A stretch of 64,000 bases of DNA, from assembly GCA_029834535.1 (NCBI GenBank), contig JAQMWT010000196.1:1-64000 (forward strand). Reading direction: 5' to 3'. Source of the stretch: Chrysophaeum taylorii (taxonomy: Eukaryota > Sar > Pelagophyceae > Pelagomonadales > Pelagomonadaceae). How positions within the stretch are numbered: the first letter of the stretch is position 1; every line of letters begins with the position of its first letter. The notes under the pieces are model-generated. The model ran no database searches. It worked only from the letters and a program-made list of their open reading frames with translations, and was not told the origin of the DNA. The position numbers were made by a program, and so were the translations under genes. This document shows, in pieces, positions 28,415 to 38,900 of this stretch.

Positions 28415-29135
28415 TGTCTCTGACATGAAAATTCTCATGTTATCGCCAAACTTCGAGCATGACGAAGCGATGCGTCGCAACAACTATGAGTCTACCTTCG
28501 TCACGCTCGAGTTACCTCGGCCGTGTGATGACTATGATATCATTATTCAGGCCGAAACTTTCATGAGCAGAATCGCAAATCGCAATATCTGGCCGATTTC
28601 AATACGTCGACTAAAATTGCCTCTCTCGAAGAAGCACTGGCTTTCACACCAACCGATGTCAATGATTCTTCTGAACAAGATGACACGCCCCCTCTAGATC
28701 CGCGCACCGAGTTAAAGTTCAGTACGCGGCGGCTAAAACACACACCCGTCAAGTCTGTGCCGCGCGAAGTCTATCCTCATGGTACGGTCAAACATCTCAA
28801 CGCCAAGGAACGTGCTAACCGGTTCCACCGTAAGCACCATTGTCCGGATAGTGTGGCAACAAAGGCGGTCGAGATTCTTTCTCGCCCTGGGTTTGCAGCT
28901 TCAGAGATTGAATGAATACAGAGATTTTTGCACAGACTGTATTCTTCACGACAAAAAAAAACACCGTCATTCTTCATTTCAACCCGACAAAGCCTAATTT
29001 CGAACAAACTCACCGTCCTGGTGAAGTGTGGGCTTGTGGTGGCGGCTATGTTTCTGTCTGATCTAAATGGGGTGGCTTCACTCGTTTGATTGTGCTCAAG
29101 GAACTCCTGTCAAAATTCCTTCTCGTGTATTCTAG
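28415..29135 (+). pseudogene. Integrase remnant of copia element C, downstream of the methyltransferase
   Basis: After methyltransferase motif X come an acidic linker (DVNDSSEQDDTPPLDPR, about 28660-28700) and then an HHCC-type integrase zinc finger. It reads NRFHRKHHCPDSVATKAVEI, then after a frameshift near 28910 NEYRDFCTDCILHDKKKHRH. The catalytic core begins with HRPGEVWACGGGYVSV, a stop, and SKWGGFTRLIVLK, comparable to the GELW-x-D-x(n)-GG...LLFVDD start of copia integrases. The first acidic residue appears as Gly. The sequence ends abruptly at about 29135. It shows that the pol order in this lineage was protease, unknown domain, methyltransferase, integrase. Confidence 0.6.
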
Positions 29136-29139
29136 ATGC

Positions 29140-29635
29140 ACAACCCACAGCACCATTTCCATCGCAAGGGAGACGGGCCACGTCGACTTAGACTTCGACT
29201 ACCTGTCGTTCGAGCACAGCGCGCTTGCTCTGCAAGACGACAATGTTTCGTGCCTGTTGATGTAGCACGACGCAAACATCTACCTGGCCAGTAATAATGG
29301 ATTTCCACATGTTCTCCACGTCGCGAACTATGATAGCTATATGACCGTCGTGCCATTATGGACAGACTTATGCACGTCGCATGCCTGTTACTCAACCATG
29401 GTGCAGACTTCAACGAGATCTAGGCTGATGGGACGTCGCAACTTCAGCCTGAAAAGCCGAGCCTCAACGGCCACGTTGACGTCGTGCGTTTGCTTCACGA
29501 ACATGGCGTGGATGTGAATCAGGACAGGAACCACTGGTCGACACCGATAGCTGCTACCTGCGCAGCTGGGCATATAGGGGCAGTGCAGCATCTGCTCGCA
29601 TTTCCCCAGCGTTTGGTTTCCAAGAGCTCGTAGCA
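29140..29635 (+). pseudogene. Ankyrin-repeat pseudogene fragment
   Basis: The plus-strand reading gives ankyrin-type units in broken frames: ISIARETGHVDLDFDYLSFE, then HVACLLLNHGADFNEI (stop), then LNGHVDVVRLLHEHGVDVNQ, and STPIAATCAAGHIGAVQHLL. The GHVDVVRLL-x-x-HGVDVN pattern is characteristic. Stops and frameshifts show it is dead. It lies directly between the end of element C and the 3' side of IFT122. Confidence 0.65.
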
Positions 29636-29979
29636 TACAACTCAGAAACCACTTTGGCTTACCACAAAGTTAAATATATAGGATCGAGTTGATCAAATTT
29701 GTTGGCGTGGGGTCAGACTCGAGCTTGCACGAATGACCTCGGAAACGTGACTGACGCCGGTGTCTTGAAAAGTCTCGATCGAACCTTACTGCCCGTCTCT
29801 CCAGCTGCGACGCCCGGGTTGCTTCGGGTCCGCCGTTTGAGTCCCTGCACCGAAGTCGACGTCAAAACCGCCTAGCTAACTAGAATCGCGACTAACTAGA
29901 ATCGGGTTTTCGAGAACCGCGGATGTCGATCTTCATAATAGAAGAGCAACCGTACAGAGAAGCACAAGGCGAGAATTTA
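29636..29979. other. 3' flank of IFT122
   Basis: No coding sequence is seen. It contains the IFT122 3' untranslated region (minus strand) and an AACTAGAATCG direct repeat (29880-29905). Confidence 0.4.
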
Positions 29980-32900
29980 TCAACAGGGCCCGGTGTCGCC
30001 GAGGTCCTTGAGTCGTGAGTAGGGGCAGTGTCCGTCGCGGAGGACGGCGAACTCGAAGTCTTCTTCGTGGAAGAAGCGGTGCTGGGAGATGGCGAGGTGG
30101 ACATCGGGAAGCGCGGACTTGTAGAAGGTGGCGCGCATGCCTGGGTGTCGCGGGGCGCAGACATAGACTTCCTCGCGGCGCAAGGAAGCAAGGGTGTCGG
30201 CGTCAACAGTGACAGAAACGTAGGCGTCGTCCTGGGTCGAGAGCGTGCGGTTGATGGCCTTAGTGAAGAGGTCGCCGTCGTCATCGTCACCGATTTGCTC
30301 GGTCGGCGGCTCGCGGATCAGGCTCAGAGCCTCGTCGTCGGTGATGGGGGGCGCCGGAAGGAACTCGATGAGCGGGAGAATGTCAAAGGTGAGGAAGGAT
30401 CGGACGAAGGGATGGCCGCACGAGGCGCAGACATCGCAGTTGTGGGAGCGGGCCGTCGCCGGATTGAGGAGAGCATTGGCCGCACCGCATCTGTAGCATA
30501 CGGGGAGAAGATCGGGGGAATCGCGGACGGGTTTGGCGTGAACAGTGACCATGTCGACCTCGAGCGAGTCGACCCAGGCCGCGTCGACCTTGGTGTGCGC
30601 AAGCTTGTCGTAAGCAAACCGCGCCAGCTTGTAAGCGCCGAGCGTCTTGGCCTGCTTGGCGAGCGTGTACAAGATCTTAACGCGCGAGATGCCCAGTGGG
30701 GCTTCGTTCGTGCCTAGTGTGTTGACGAGAAATCGCGCAGCGTTAAACAACACCTCGGGCTGCACGGGCGTGAACGGTAAGAAGAAGCTCTCGAGGAAAG
30801 AGTAAGCGTAGTAGGCGTCGGCTTTTTCGAGGCACGACTGGTAAAATGGGAGAGCGTCATGCACCGCGTCGGGGCCGCCAGCCTCGAAGGCGCTTCGGAG
30901 GCTCTCGGTGGCAAGGCGCCAGTAGTAATACGAGGCATCTTTGAACCTCGACTCGACAACCGCGTTAAATGTGAGCTGTTCCATCATGCGCGAGGCCTGG
31001 TCGGGCCTCCCGGCCTTGCGATAAGCGTCGAGCGCCTCGTCGAACTGGTCGTGGAGCGCGAGGTATTCGGCGTATGGCAGGTAGAGCTTTTCGGTGTTTT
31101 TTCGCTCACCCGCGAGCGCGATCGCCTCGGCCCACTGCTGCTTGCGCACGTGCAGCTCGATCAGCATGTCGACATCGTCGAGCTTGGCGTACACCTCGCG
31201 CGCGAGCTCATCCTCTCCGGCGTCGAGAAAGTACGTCGCGCACTTGCGAAGAACGTCGCCCGTGACGGTGCGAGCGATCGACGCGAGCTGCTTGACCCAT
31301 CCCGGGTGTCGACGCTCGCCTAGAAGCTGGACAGCGCGTGCGGGGTCCACAGACACGTACATCTCGGCCGCCGCGTTCCAATCTTCAATCTCCTCGGCCC
31401 ACTCGGCCTGGCGTCGCACGAGCTCGCGGCTATCGACGTCCGAGGACGCAGCAAACATCTTGGCCTCTTCCCACTGGCGGAGGTCAGCGAAGAGGTCGAT
31501 CGCGAGCTGGACTTTGCCCGCCCTTGAAAAGACCTTTGCGGCTTCCTGGTATTGACCGGCGTAGGCAAGCAGCTCGCCCTGCAAAACATCGGCGTCTTTA
31601 TCGTCTTTCAAGACTTCGAGCAGCCGGAGGTCGTGGACGCGCGAATAGGCTGCTCGCGCCGTCTCGAGATTCATCGCACGCGCCGCAGCGATTGCGAGTC
31701 GTCGCCAGTCGGCTTCCGTCACTCCCAAGCATGCGAGCTTGTGTGCGGTCTCGAAGTCCTTGTCGGCGATGTGTTGGCTTAGGGCTTGCGATTGAGGCAA
31801 GTCGACCGCTTCGACGCGAGTGCCGTCGACCACAAACACCTTGGAGCCCGCCGAACCCACGACGCGGCCCTTGATTTTGTGTTGGAGAGCGGGTTTATCG
31901 ATGAATCGCACGGCGACCTTGTCCGAAAATTGCGAGTAGCAAACGCAGTCGTCGAGGTGCGCGTTGAACGCCGCGCCCGTCACGTCCTCTTCGACCATTA
32001 CGACCTTGCTGCCCTCGTAAATCTGCAAAATCTGGCTCGTCGATAGCATCAAAAGCCGCTTGCGATCAGGCGAGAGCGAAGCGACCACGATTCCCGACGA
32101 GCTGGGGGGTACGAGTTCAACGGGAAACGCGTTGTCGAGATACAGCTTGAGGACCGCGCCGTTCTCGAGGCCGACAATCAACCCTTCGCGACCGGCAGGT
32201 CCGCCGTCGACGACGATCGATGTGATCGCGACGTCGAGAATCCACTGGCGCACGAGCTGCTGGTCCTGGTACAGCAAGAGCTTGGCTTCCGTACAAAGCA
32301 ACACGTGGTGCGCCGTAATGCCCACGAGTCTTTGGGACGACACTCCAGTGAGGCCATGCTCCTTTCTCAGGCGGTAGTGCAAATCGCCCTCGTCGCACTC
32401 GTAGACGTTGACGCGGTCTGGCAACTGAATCGCGAGGCGGTCCATATACAACGCAATATTCACGACGCGCTCGCGACTCTTGATACGGACGCGTTTCTCG
32501 GCTTGCTGCACGATGACGTCCGTCATTTTTTCGGTAAACGCAAAGCGGTCTGACGCCAACCCATAAACGGCCTCAAATTCGAGGTGCCAAAGCGAAATCG
32601 CGCCGCCATAGGACCCGACCCCCACCGAGTTATTCCGGTGCGACACCACCGAAAACACCCACTCAGCGTCCTCGCAGATAGTCGCCAATCGCACACCTTC
32701 GCGCGTATAGAGCGCGGCCGTGCGATCCGAGCCGCCTACGACCAAATGCGGTCCGCACGGGCACAACGACACGGGATAGCTCCCAATTTTCCGCTCCTTG
32801 ATAAGCACGCCGTTGTGGTAGAAGGCCAGCGTTTCGTCCCAGGCTCCCACGACCAGCGTGTCATCGCACCACGCGACGCACCACACGGGACCGTTCCGCT

Positions 32901-33417
32901 CGAACCGCGAGTGCTCGGCCGCCTTCTTGTCCCTGATCTGGACCGTGCCCGACGCCATCCCGAGCGCCAGCAAATCGCCCCACGTGCAGCTTAGGATTTT
33001 GCTCGAAATCTTGTGTTTCGTGACGCTCTTCTGCTCCTTACTCCACAGCCCGAAGTCGCTCGCTGTGCAACTCGTGAGTTGTTCAGATTTCGAGTAGCAA
33101 ACGCATTGGATCGAGTCGTTGTGAGTGAACTTGAGGATGCCCTCCCCCTTGTCGTTCCAGATTATGACGGTACGGTCGGCGCCGCCCGACGCGAACCGAG
33201 ACCCGCTCGGCGCGTACGCCAGAGCGTACACGGTGTCTTTGTGCCCGCGCAGCCGATGCCGCAAGTCGCCGTCGATTGTTGCGTACACGAGCACCAGCGA
33301 CGACACGGCCACCACAACCTCCTTCCCGCTCGGCGCGTACGCCATTGAGTATACCGTCGCCTTGACATTCCCCTTTGGCGGCAACCCCGGGTCCTGCCAT
33401 ACCTGCTTCGCCTCCAT
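29980..33417 (-). CDS. IFT122: Intraflagellar transport protein IFT122 homologue
   Basis: A single uninterrupted 1,145-codon frame from ATG at 33417. Residues about 1-300 form the first WD40 propeller: SMAYAPSGKEVVVAVSSLVL, YALAYAPSGSRFASGGADRT and VIIWN, DTLVVGAWDETLAFY. A second propeller follows to about residue 560. Then comes a long TPR/alpha-solenoid region (AYAGQYQEAAKVFSRAGKVQ, DQFDEALDAYRKAGRPDQAS and RMMEQL). Near residue 1000 is the zinc-binding C-terminal segment CYRCGAANALLN followed by CDVCASCGHPF, then SFLTFDILPLIEFLP. IFT122 belongs to the IFT-A complex, which drives retrograde ciliary transport and import of membrane proteins into cilia. The length is slightly below that of animal homologues. 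The organism is therefore ciliated at some stage. The upstream gene at 35921 is divergently oriented, 2.5 kb away. Confidence 0.95.
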   Translation of the reverse strand: MEAKQVWQDPGLPPKGNVKATVYSMAYAPSGKEVVVAVSSLVLVYATIDGDLRHRLRGHKDTVYALAYAPSGSRFASGGADRTVIIWNDKGEGILKFTHNDSIQCVCYSKSEQLTSCTASDFGLWSKEQKSVTKHKISSKILSCTWGDLLALGMASGTVQIRDKKAAEHSRFERNGPVWCVAWCDDTLVVGAWDETLAFYHNGVLIKERKIGSYPVSLCPCGPHLVVGGSDRTAALYTREGVRLATICEDAEWVFSVVSHRNNSVGVGSYGGAISLWHLEFEAVYGLASDRFAFTEKMTDVIVQQAEKRVRIKSRERVVNIALYMDRLAIQLPDRVNVYECDEGDLHYRLRKEHGLTGVSSQRLVGITAHHVLLCTEAKLLLYQDQQLVRQWILDVAITSIVVDGGPAGREGLIVGLENGAVLKLYLDNAFPVELVPPSSSGIVVASLSPDRKRLLMLSTSQILQIYEGSKVVMVEEDVTGAAFNAHLDDCVCYSQFSDKVAVRFIDKPALQHKIKGRVVGSAGSKVFVVDGTRVEAVDLPQSQALSQHIADKDFETAHKLACLGVTEADWRRLAIAAARAMNLETARAAYSRVHDLRLLEVLKDDKDADVLQGELLAYAGQYQEAAKVFSRAGKVQLAIDLFADLRQWEEAKMFAASSDVDSRELVRRQAEWAEEIEDWNAAAEMYVSVDPARAVQLLGERRHPGWVKQLASIARTVTGDVLRKCATYFLDAGEDELAREVYAKLDDVDMLIELHVRKQQWAEAIALAGERKNTEKLYLPYAEYLALHDQFDEALDAYRKAGRPDQASRMMEQLTFNAVVESRFKDASYYYWRLATESLRSAFEAGGPDAVHDALPFYQSCLEKADAYYAYSFLESFFLPFTPVQPEVLFNAARFLVNTLGTNEAPLGISRVKILYTLAKQAKTLGAYKLARFAYDKLAHTKVDAAWVDSLEVDMVTVHAKPVRDSPDLLPVCYRCGAANALLNPATARSHNCDVCASCGHPFVRSFLTFDILPLIEFLPAPPITDDEALSLIREPPTEQIGDDDDGDLFTKAINRTLSTQDDAYVSVTVDADTLASLRREEVYVCAPRHPGMRATFYKSALPDVHLAISQHRFFHEEDFEFAVLRDGHCPYSRLKDLGDTGPC

Positions 33418-33476
33418 CTTTTTCGGCCGGCGTTGTTTCGCGACGGCCTTCGAAGGTGGTTTTAAAGGTTCAAAAA

Positions 33477-34245
33477 TGGTCGACTACTAAGAGGGTGCGT
33501 GTGGGGGTAAAGGTTTAGGAGTAAACTCAAGGGAATGAGCGTACACTGTGGGCGCCGAATAAACGCATCTTAGATTGGCTTGAAGGTTTAGGGTATTTAA
33601 AGGTCGACTGCTTAGAGGGTGGGTGCAGTTGAATTAATAGGGGACTATAAAGGGGTGAGGGTTTCTTTTAGGTCGGGGTGTGTGCGTGCGGGGGCTTGAG
33701 GGCTTCGGTGCGCTGTGTGGGGACATGCGGGATGCGCCTAGAAGGCGAAAGTGAGTATCACGTTCAAGTGTGGGGGGAAAAGAAGTGGGGACTGCCTGAA
33801 CGGCGGGGTTTTCCAAGGCCACACTGCTAGGGCGGGGGTGCGAGCAGGGGTCCAGGCGCATTTGGGTTGTGTGAAGACGCGAGAGGTGCCGGAAATGCGG
33901 AGATATCCCGTTCAGGGGTTCGGAGGGTTGTGTGAAGACGGGAGGGAAGCCTTAAAGGCGGGTTCATCGCCGAGCCACGGGGAAGGCGAAGAGAGGGCGG
34001 GCCCCGCCCGTAGGTCACACGCATGCTGCCGCCGGACGTATGTGCGGCGAAGTGCGACGTCCTGCTGGGCACTGGCAGCCTGGGTGGGGCTACCCTTGGT
34101 GGCGACATGGCGGAGGGCGGTGAGGGCGTAGCGCGTTCGGCCCAAGACGCTGGCGATTTCCCACTCGCGGTGGATGCGGCGAACTTGGGCCGCCTTGGAC
34201 TCTGTGACGTTGGCAGAGCCGCTTCCAACGACCGGTGGGTCATCA
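33477..34245 (-). mobile_element. LINE-type 3' ends and C-terminal coding fragment (AGTCGAC-tail family)
   Basis: Minus strand. Two tail copies are present. One at about 33477-33512 (TAGTAGTCGACCA) follows a short repeat resembling 2690. The other at about 33594-33640 (CTAAGCAGTCGACCTTTAAA) ends a longer truncated element. Between 34240 and 33930 the coding part reads NVTESKAAQVRRIHREWEIA, then SVLGRTRYALTALRHVATKG, AQQDVALRRTYVRRQH. It matches the element at 49609-50533. The insertion lies in the IFT122/giant-gene intergenic region. Confidence 0.65.
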
Positions 34246-35741
34246 GACCCGAAGTCTACTGTAAAAAAAGCCAGGCTTGCGGAAGGACTTGCAGCGCCGC
34301 CGTTCTTATGTCATCCGATTGAGCGCTTGAAATTGCTAGCACCAAGAAGAGTGTTTTCCCAGGAAGGCGGTTCCACGGCATGCGTGCAACGCGGCAAGTT
34401 CCACGGAGCTGGCACCGGCGTGGCCTGAAAAGCGGAGCAGGCGGCAAGGTCGATTTCTCATGATCCCAAGTGCGCTTCAACGCGGTTAATCATGCGCGCG
34501 CAGTGGGCGTGTAATCCAGAGTTGGTTGTAGGCACCTTCTGTGAGGTATCACGATCGGGATGATCCGACGTAGACGGTTGGCTCGGGCAGAGACGCACTT
34601 TGACGAAAACGCGCATTCCCCGAGAGCGCCAAAGGCCGCCGAAGAGTTCTTAAGGCGCTTATTGACGGTTCGTCCTAACAGTCGCGAGTCGTCCCGAGGT
34701 CCTTGAACTCGGGATGCATCGGTCGTTGTCGAAGTCGGAGAGACCCACGCCATTGTGGGGGCCTCTCAGGATCTTCATAGAGACCCCGGGACAGCGACGA
34801 AGAGTACCTCGATCTTCGAGACCAATCTCGACGCTTCGATTTCCCGCGCGAACTTTGGTGCTTCCACTCGGCGCGGTGCCGCATAAATGGCGATGTGCCG
34901 ACGACTACCTCGTCGTCTGGGTTCGCCGACTCATCGAACGGGAGTTATGACCTGACCTCTATGACATGATGCAGCGTCGCTTGCATGCGGTGGGGCACCA
35001 TGATGAGCATCATGACGATGCTGACGCGCGAACCAAACGTCCTCCTAATATTATTCGAGATCCCTCGAGAAATTTGTGTGAAAACACTACCATTCGCATC
35101 CACAAAGTGACGGGATGATCGAGCGCGATACTAGCGCATAAACGCGAGGCACCCATTGGAAAGTGCGACATGGTTTTGTTTGGCGGCCAGGCTGCGTTCT
35201 AGGCTCAACCGCGCATCGACCGTCAAATCTAAGCAAGTCCACGCTTTGCTGTTCTGAAAGGTGTCGTGGGTTGGGCAAGTCGAGCTGCGCGCACATGGCA
35301 GTCACAATTGTGGTCGGGTTTGGGGTGTTTAAACATACAAGCGGGCTCTCGCCGCATCGATACCTGAACCGCATCTCCCACAGTCTGCCTATTTCCCGGG
35401 GCAGATGCGGAATGGCGCTTCGTGCGCTATGAGCTGCACTGGGAATTTATTCGTCGCTCGCAACAATTGTCGGGGAAGACGACGTTTGCAACAAAGAAAC
35501 GCTCCTCCGAAACACCACAACGAAGGCGAGTGTCGCGACGAGAGGTGGTGAGCCTTAACGGGAAGAACAAACAAACAAACAAACAAACAAACAAACAAAA
35601 CAAAGAAACAAAGAAACAAACAATGCCATCTTCCGACCGACAGACTCCTCATCGATCTCATTACGACGGGGGTTGATTGACTGGTCCTTCATAATTACTA
35701 TTCCTTGTTGAACCCAAAAAAAAAACAAACACTTGCTCTTT

Positions 35742-35780
<39 letters not shown>

Positions 35781-35920
35781 GCATAATTACGATTGTACAA
35801 CGCGTGATGAGAGTAATAATAGTACAAATATACCACCCCCGCCGAAATGGAAATTTTGCCAGAGCGCGTCGTTGTGGCAAGGTGACGGAGTAACAGAAAG
35901 GCGGCTCAAGAAACATCAAA
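34246..35920. other. Intergenic region upstream of the giant gene, with two microsatellites
   Basis: No coding region is supported. An (AAAC)n tract lies at about 35568-35625 and a (GAT)n tract of about 13 units at 35740-35781. Both lie within 350 bp of the ATG of the giant gene, inside its probable promoter or 5' untranslated region. Confidence 0.5.
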
Positions 35921-38900
35921 ATGGGAGGAGGAGCTTTGGACGAGGTCCTGGGGGAGTACGCTCGCGGCGGGAAGATAACGGCGGGGGACGTGCGGTGGGT
36001 GATGTGGGACCTCGGGAGGCACTTGCTCGCGGAGGAGGAGGCCGAGGCGCTCGTGGAGCTCGACGGCACGGGAGCTGGGGTGATCGACGTTGAGACGATG
36101 GTCGCATGGATCTCAAGGCGGGAGGAGGCGTGGGCCCGGTGGTGCGGCGAGGACTCGACGGTGCGGCTCGTGGTTCGGGCCGCGCGCGTGTTTCGGGAGT
36201 GCGACGAGGCGATGGACGGCGAGATCTCGGCGCGGGAGTTCACGCGCGTGCACCAACGGCTCGCGGAGGTCGGACTTGTACAGCAGGGGTTCCTGACGTG
36301 TCTGAAGGAGGTCGACCGCGAAGGGGACGGAGTGATCGAGTTCAACGAGTTCGCCGCCTGGATCGTGCGGCGGTCTCGGCAGCACGAGGAGGCCCCGCCG
36401 TCGCCGCTGCCCCTCGCGGGACCGCGGACTCCTCCTCCGCGGTCGAGTCCTTGGCTCGAGGACGCGGCGGGTTTGGGGGAGTGTCCGCGGGACGTGGCGG
36501 GGCTGCAGGAGGCCGTGCGGCTCGCGGCGGCGGCCGCCGCGGCGGCGACCGAGGAGCTGGCCGAGCTGGACCGCGAGTACGGGTCGGCGGCGCGCGACGC
36601 CGACGTCGCGCTCGCGGCTTGCGGGGACGCGGACGCGGCGACGTCGCGGCGGGAGGGCGAGGTGGTGCGGGCCGAGGCACGGCTCGCCGAGGCGCGGGAC
36701 GAAATCGAGGCCGCGACGGGGTCGGTCGAGTCGGCGCGGAAGATCACGGCGGCGACGAGCCCAGGGGCGTCGGCGGGCGGGCTGTCGCTGTTCTACTCGC
36801 ACACGCCGGTGGCCGTGAGCCAGGCAGTGATCGAGGCGGCCGACGAGCTGCGGTTGCTTCAGGACGAGGCGAACGACCACAAGATCTGCGAGGCGTGCGA
36901 CGAGGCTCTCGCCGAGGGCCACGTGTTCGGGGCCGTCGGGAGCCTGGATCTGTCGACGTGTTCGGCGCGCGGGCTCGCGGGCGCGCTCGAGCTCGCGGCA
37001 CGGCTGGGGGGTGCGAAGACGCCTCGGGCGGCGTGGCTCGTCGCCGCCGCGGCCGAGGCCAAGACCGTGCGCGAGGCGCTCGTGGCGGGTCCCACGACCT
37101 GGGGGACGCGCGCCCTCGACCCCCTTCGGCTGAGGGACGCCGCGGCCCGGCTCGACGCCGAAGCGATTCGTCTGCGCGGAGACGGCGACCTCGCGCCGTG
37201 GTACGCGTCGACGGGCATCGCGAAGGAGCTCGGGCTCGTCGCGGCGACGGCCGAGGCGCGGGCGGCGGCGAGTTCGCTGCGCGCGGCCGTGGTGGCGCAG
37301 CCGGTGACGGGGTCGCCGGGGGCTCTCGACGTGCGGTCGGCGCGCGCGGGGCTCGCGGCGCTCGAGGACGCGCTCGGCGCGAGCGACGCGCTTCGCGAGC
37401 CGACGCCTCACGTCTCGGCGCTGGCCGACGCCGCGCGCGCCGCGCTCCGGCTCCGCGAGGCGGCGTGCGCGGCCGTCGACGCGGACGCCCAGCAGCAGCA
37501 CGACGACAGCGCGGCCCTCGCGCGGTCCGACTCGGTCGGCTCGCAGCTCTCGTCGCTCTCGGTCCAGTCGGCGCCGGCGCGGCACCTCGCGGCGGCGGCG
37601 GCGGCGCACCGGGCAGCAGCAGCATTGAGGACCCCAGGCTTAGACGAGGGCGGGCCGCTCTTCGAGGAACTCGAGGACGACGGGTCGACGGTCGCGCCGC
37701 TCGACGACGGCGCGGGCTCGGTCGCGCCGCGGCGGCTCGGGCGCGCGTACAAGGGTGGCGTCGACAAGGGCGCGGCGCTCTCGGCACTCTCGGCGGCCGT
37801 CGCCGTCTTGGCCTCGCTCCTCGACGCGCCGCTCCACGGCGGGGGCGACGACGACGGCGCGGGCGACGCCGAGGACTCGACGACGGCCTCGCTCCTCGGT
37901 CAGGAGAAGGCGCTCGTCGAGGCCGACTTGCACGATCGGATTATCGCGCGCGACGTGCCGCTCGCGCTCGCCGACGGGCGGACGGCCGGGCGGCCGGGGC
38001 CGGGGCTCCGCGTCGCGGCGAACGACGCGACCCTGGCGGCGCTCCGCGCGGCCACGGCCCACGCGCGCGAGTGGGCGGTGCGGTGCGGCACGTCGCGCGC
38101 CAAGGAGCTCCTCGAGCGGGCCGAACTGCTGCTCGCGTGTCGCGACGCCGCGAGCGAGGAGGACTGGGAGGCCGTCGACGCGGCGCTGAGCGGGGTCGCG
38201 ACCTTTACGGTCTCCCATTCTCCGTCGTCGTCCTCCTCGTCGCCGCGGCACGCGGCCTCCAAGCTCCAGCACGCCAAGGCCCTCGCGGCCGCGGGGGCCG
38301 AGGTCGAGCTGCTGCGGCTCGAGGTGAACGATCGGAAGATGCGTTGCGCGGCGTACGATGCGTTGGCGACGGGGCGGGTCGTGGGCGTCGCTGGGGCGAT
38401 CGACGTCGACACGAGCCCGTGCTCGCCGGCGGACCTCAACGCGGCCCACGTCTTCGCGACCGAGGAGCTCGGCGGGCCGCAGACGGCCGAGGCGCGGCGC
38501 GTCTACGCGACGGTCGGAATCGTCGCGCGCGCGCGGAGCGCCTTGGCCGAGTGCGAGGGGTACTTTTGCGACGAGTGGGACTCGAACGAGGCTCTCTTTC
38601 CCGAGACCCTCCGGCCCTGCTACGACGCGATCGTCGCCGTCTCGCGCGAGCGCCACCCGACGCAGCCCGAGCTCGCGGCCGCGCTTCTCGACAAAGAGGG
38701 CGGCGCCGAGCTCGCGATCGTGCTGAGGACGGCCGAGGCGCGGCGCGTCGCCAAGGCGTTGCGCGCGGCCCTCTCGAGCGACGAGAGCGTCGCCAAGGGG
38801 CCCCTCGACGCCCTCGACCTCGCGGGCGCGCGCGCGTCGATCGAGGCGATCGAGACGGCCCTCGCCGACTTCGACCGCCTCGAGGTCCCGACCCCGCACA

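Noticed and set aside
30015-33400. Plus-strand and alternative-frame ORFs opposite IFT122
   Set aside because: No domain; composition is that of antisense to a GC-rich gene. The minus frame matches IFT122 throughout.
35740-35790. (GAT)n tract as coding for a poly-Asp protein
   Set aside because: A simple microsatellite in the 5' flank of the giant gene; open in several frames because of its repeat nature.
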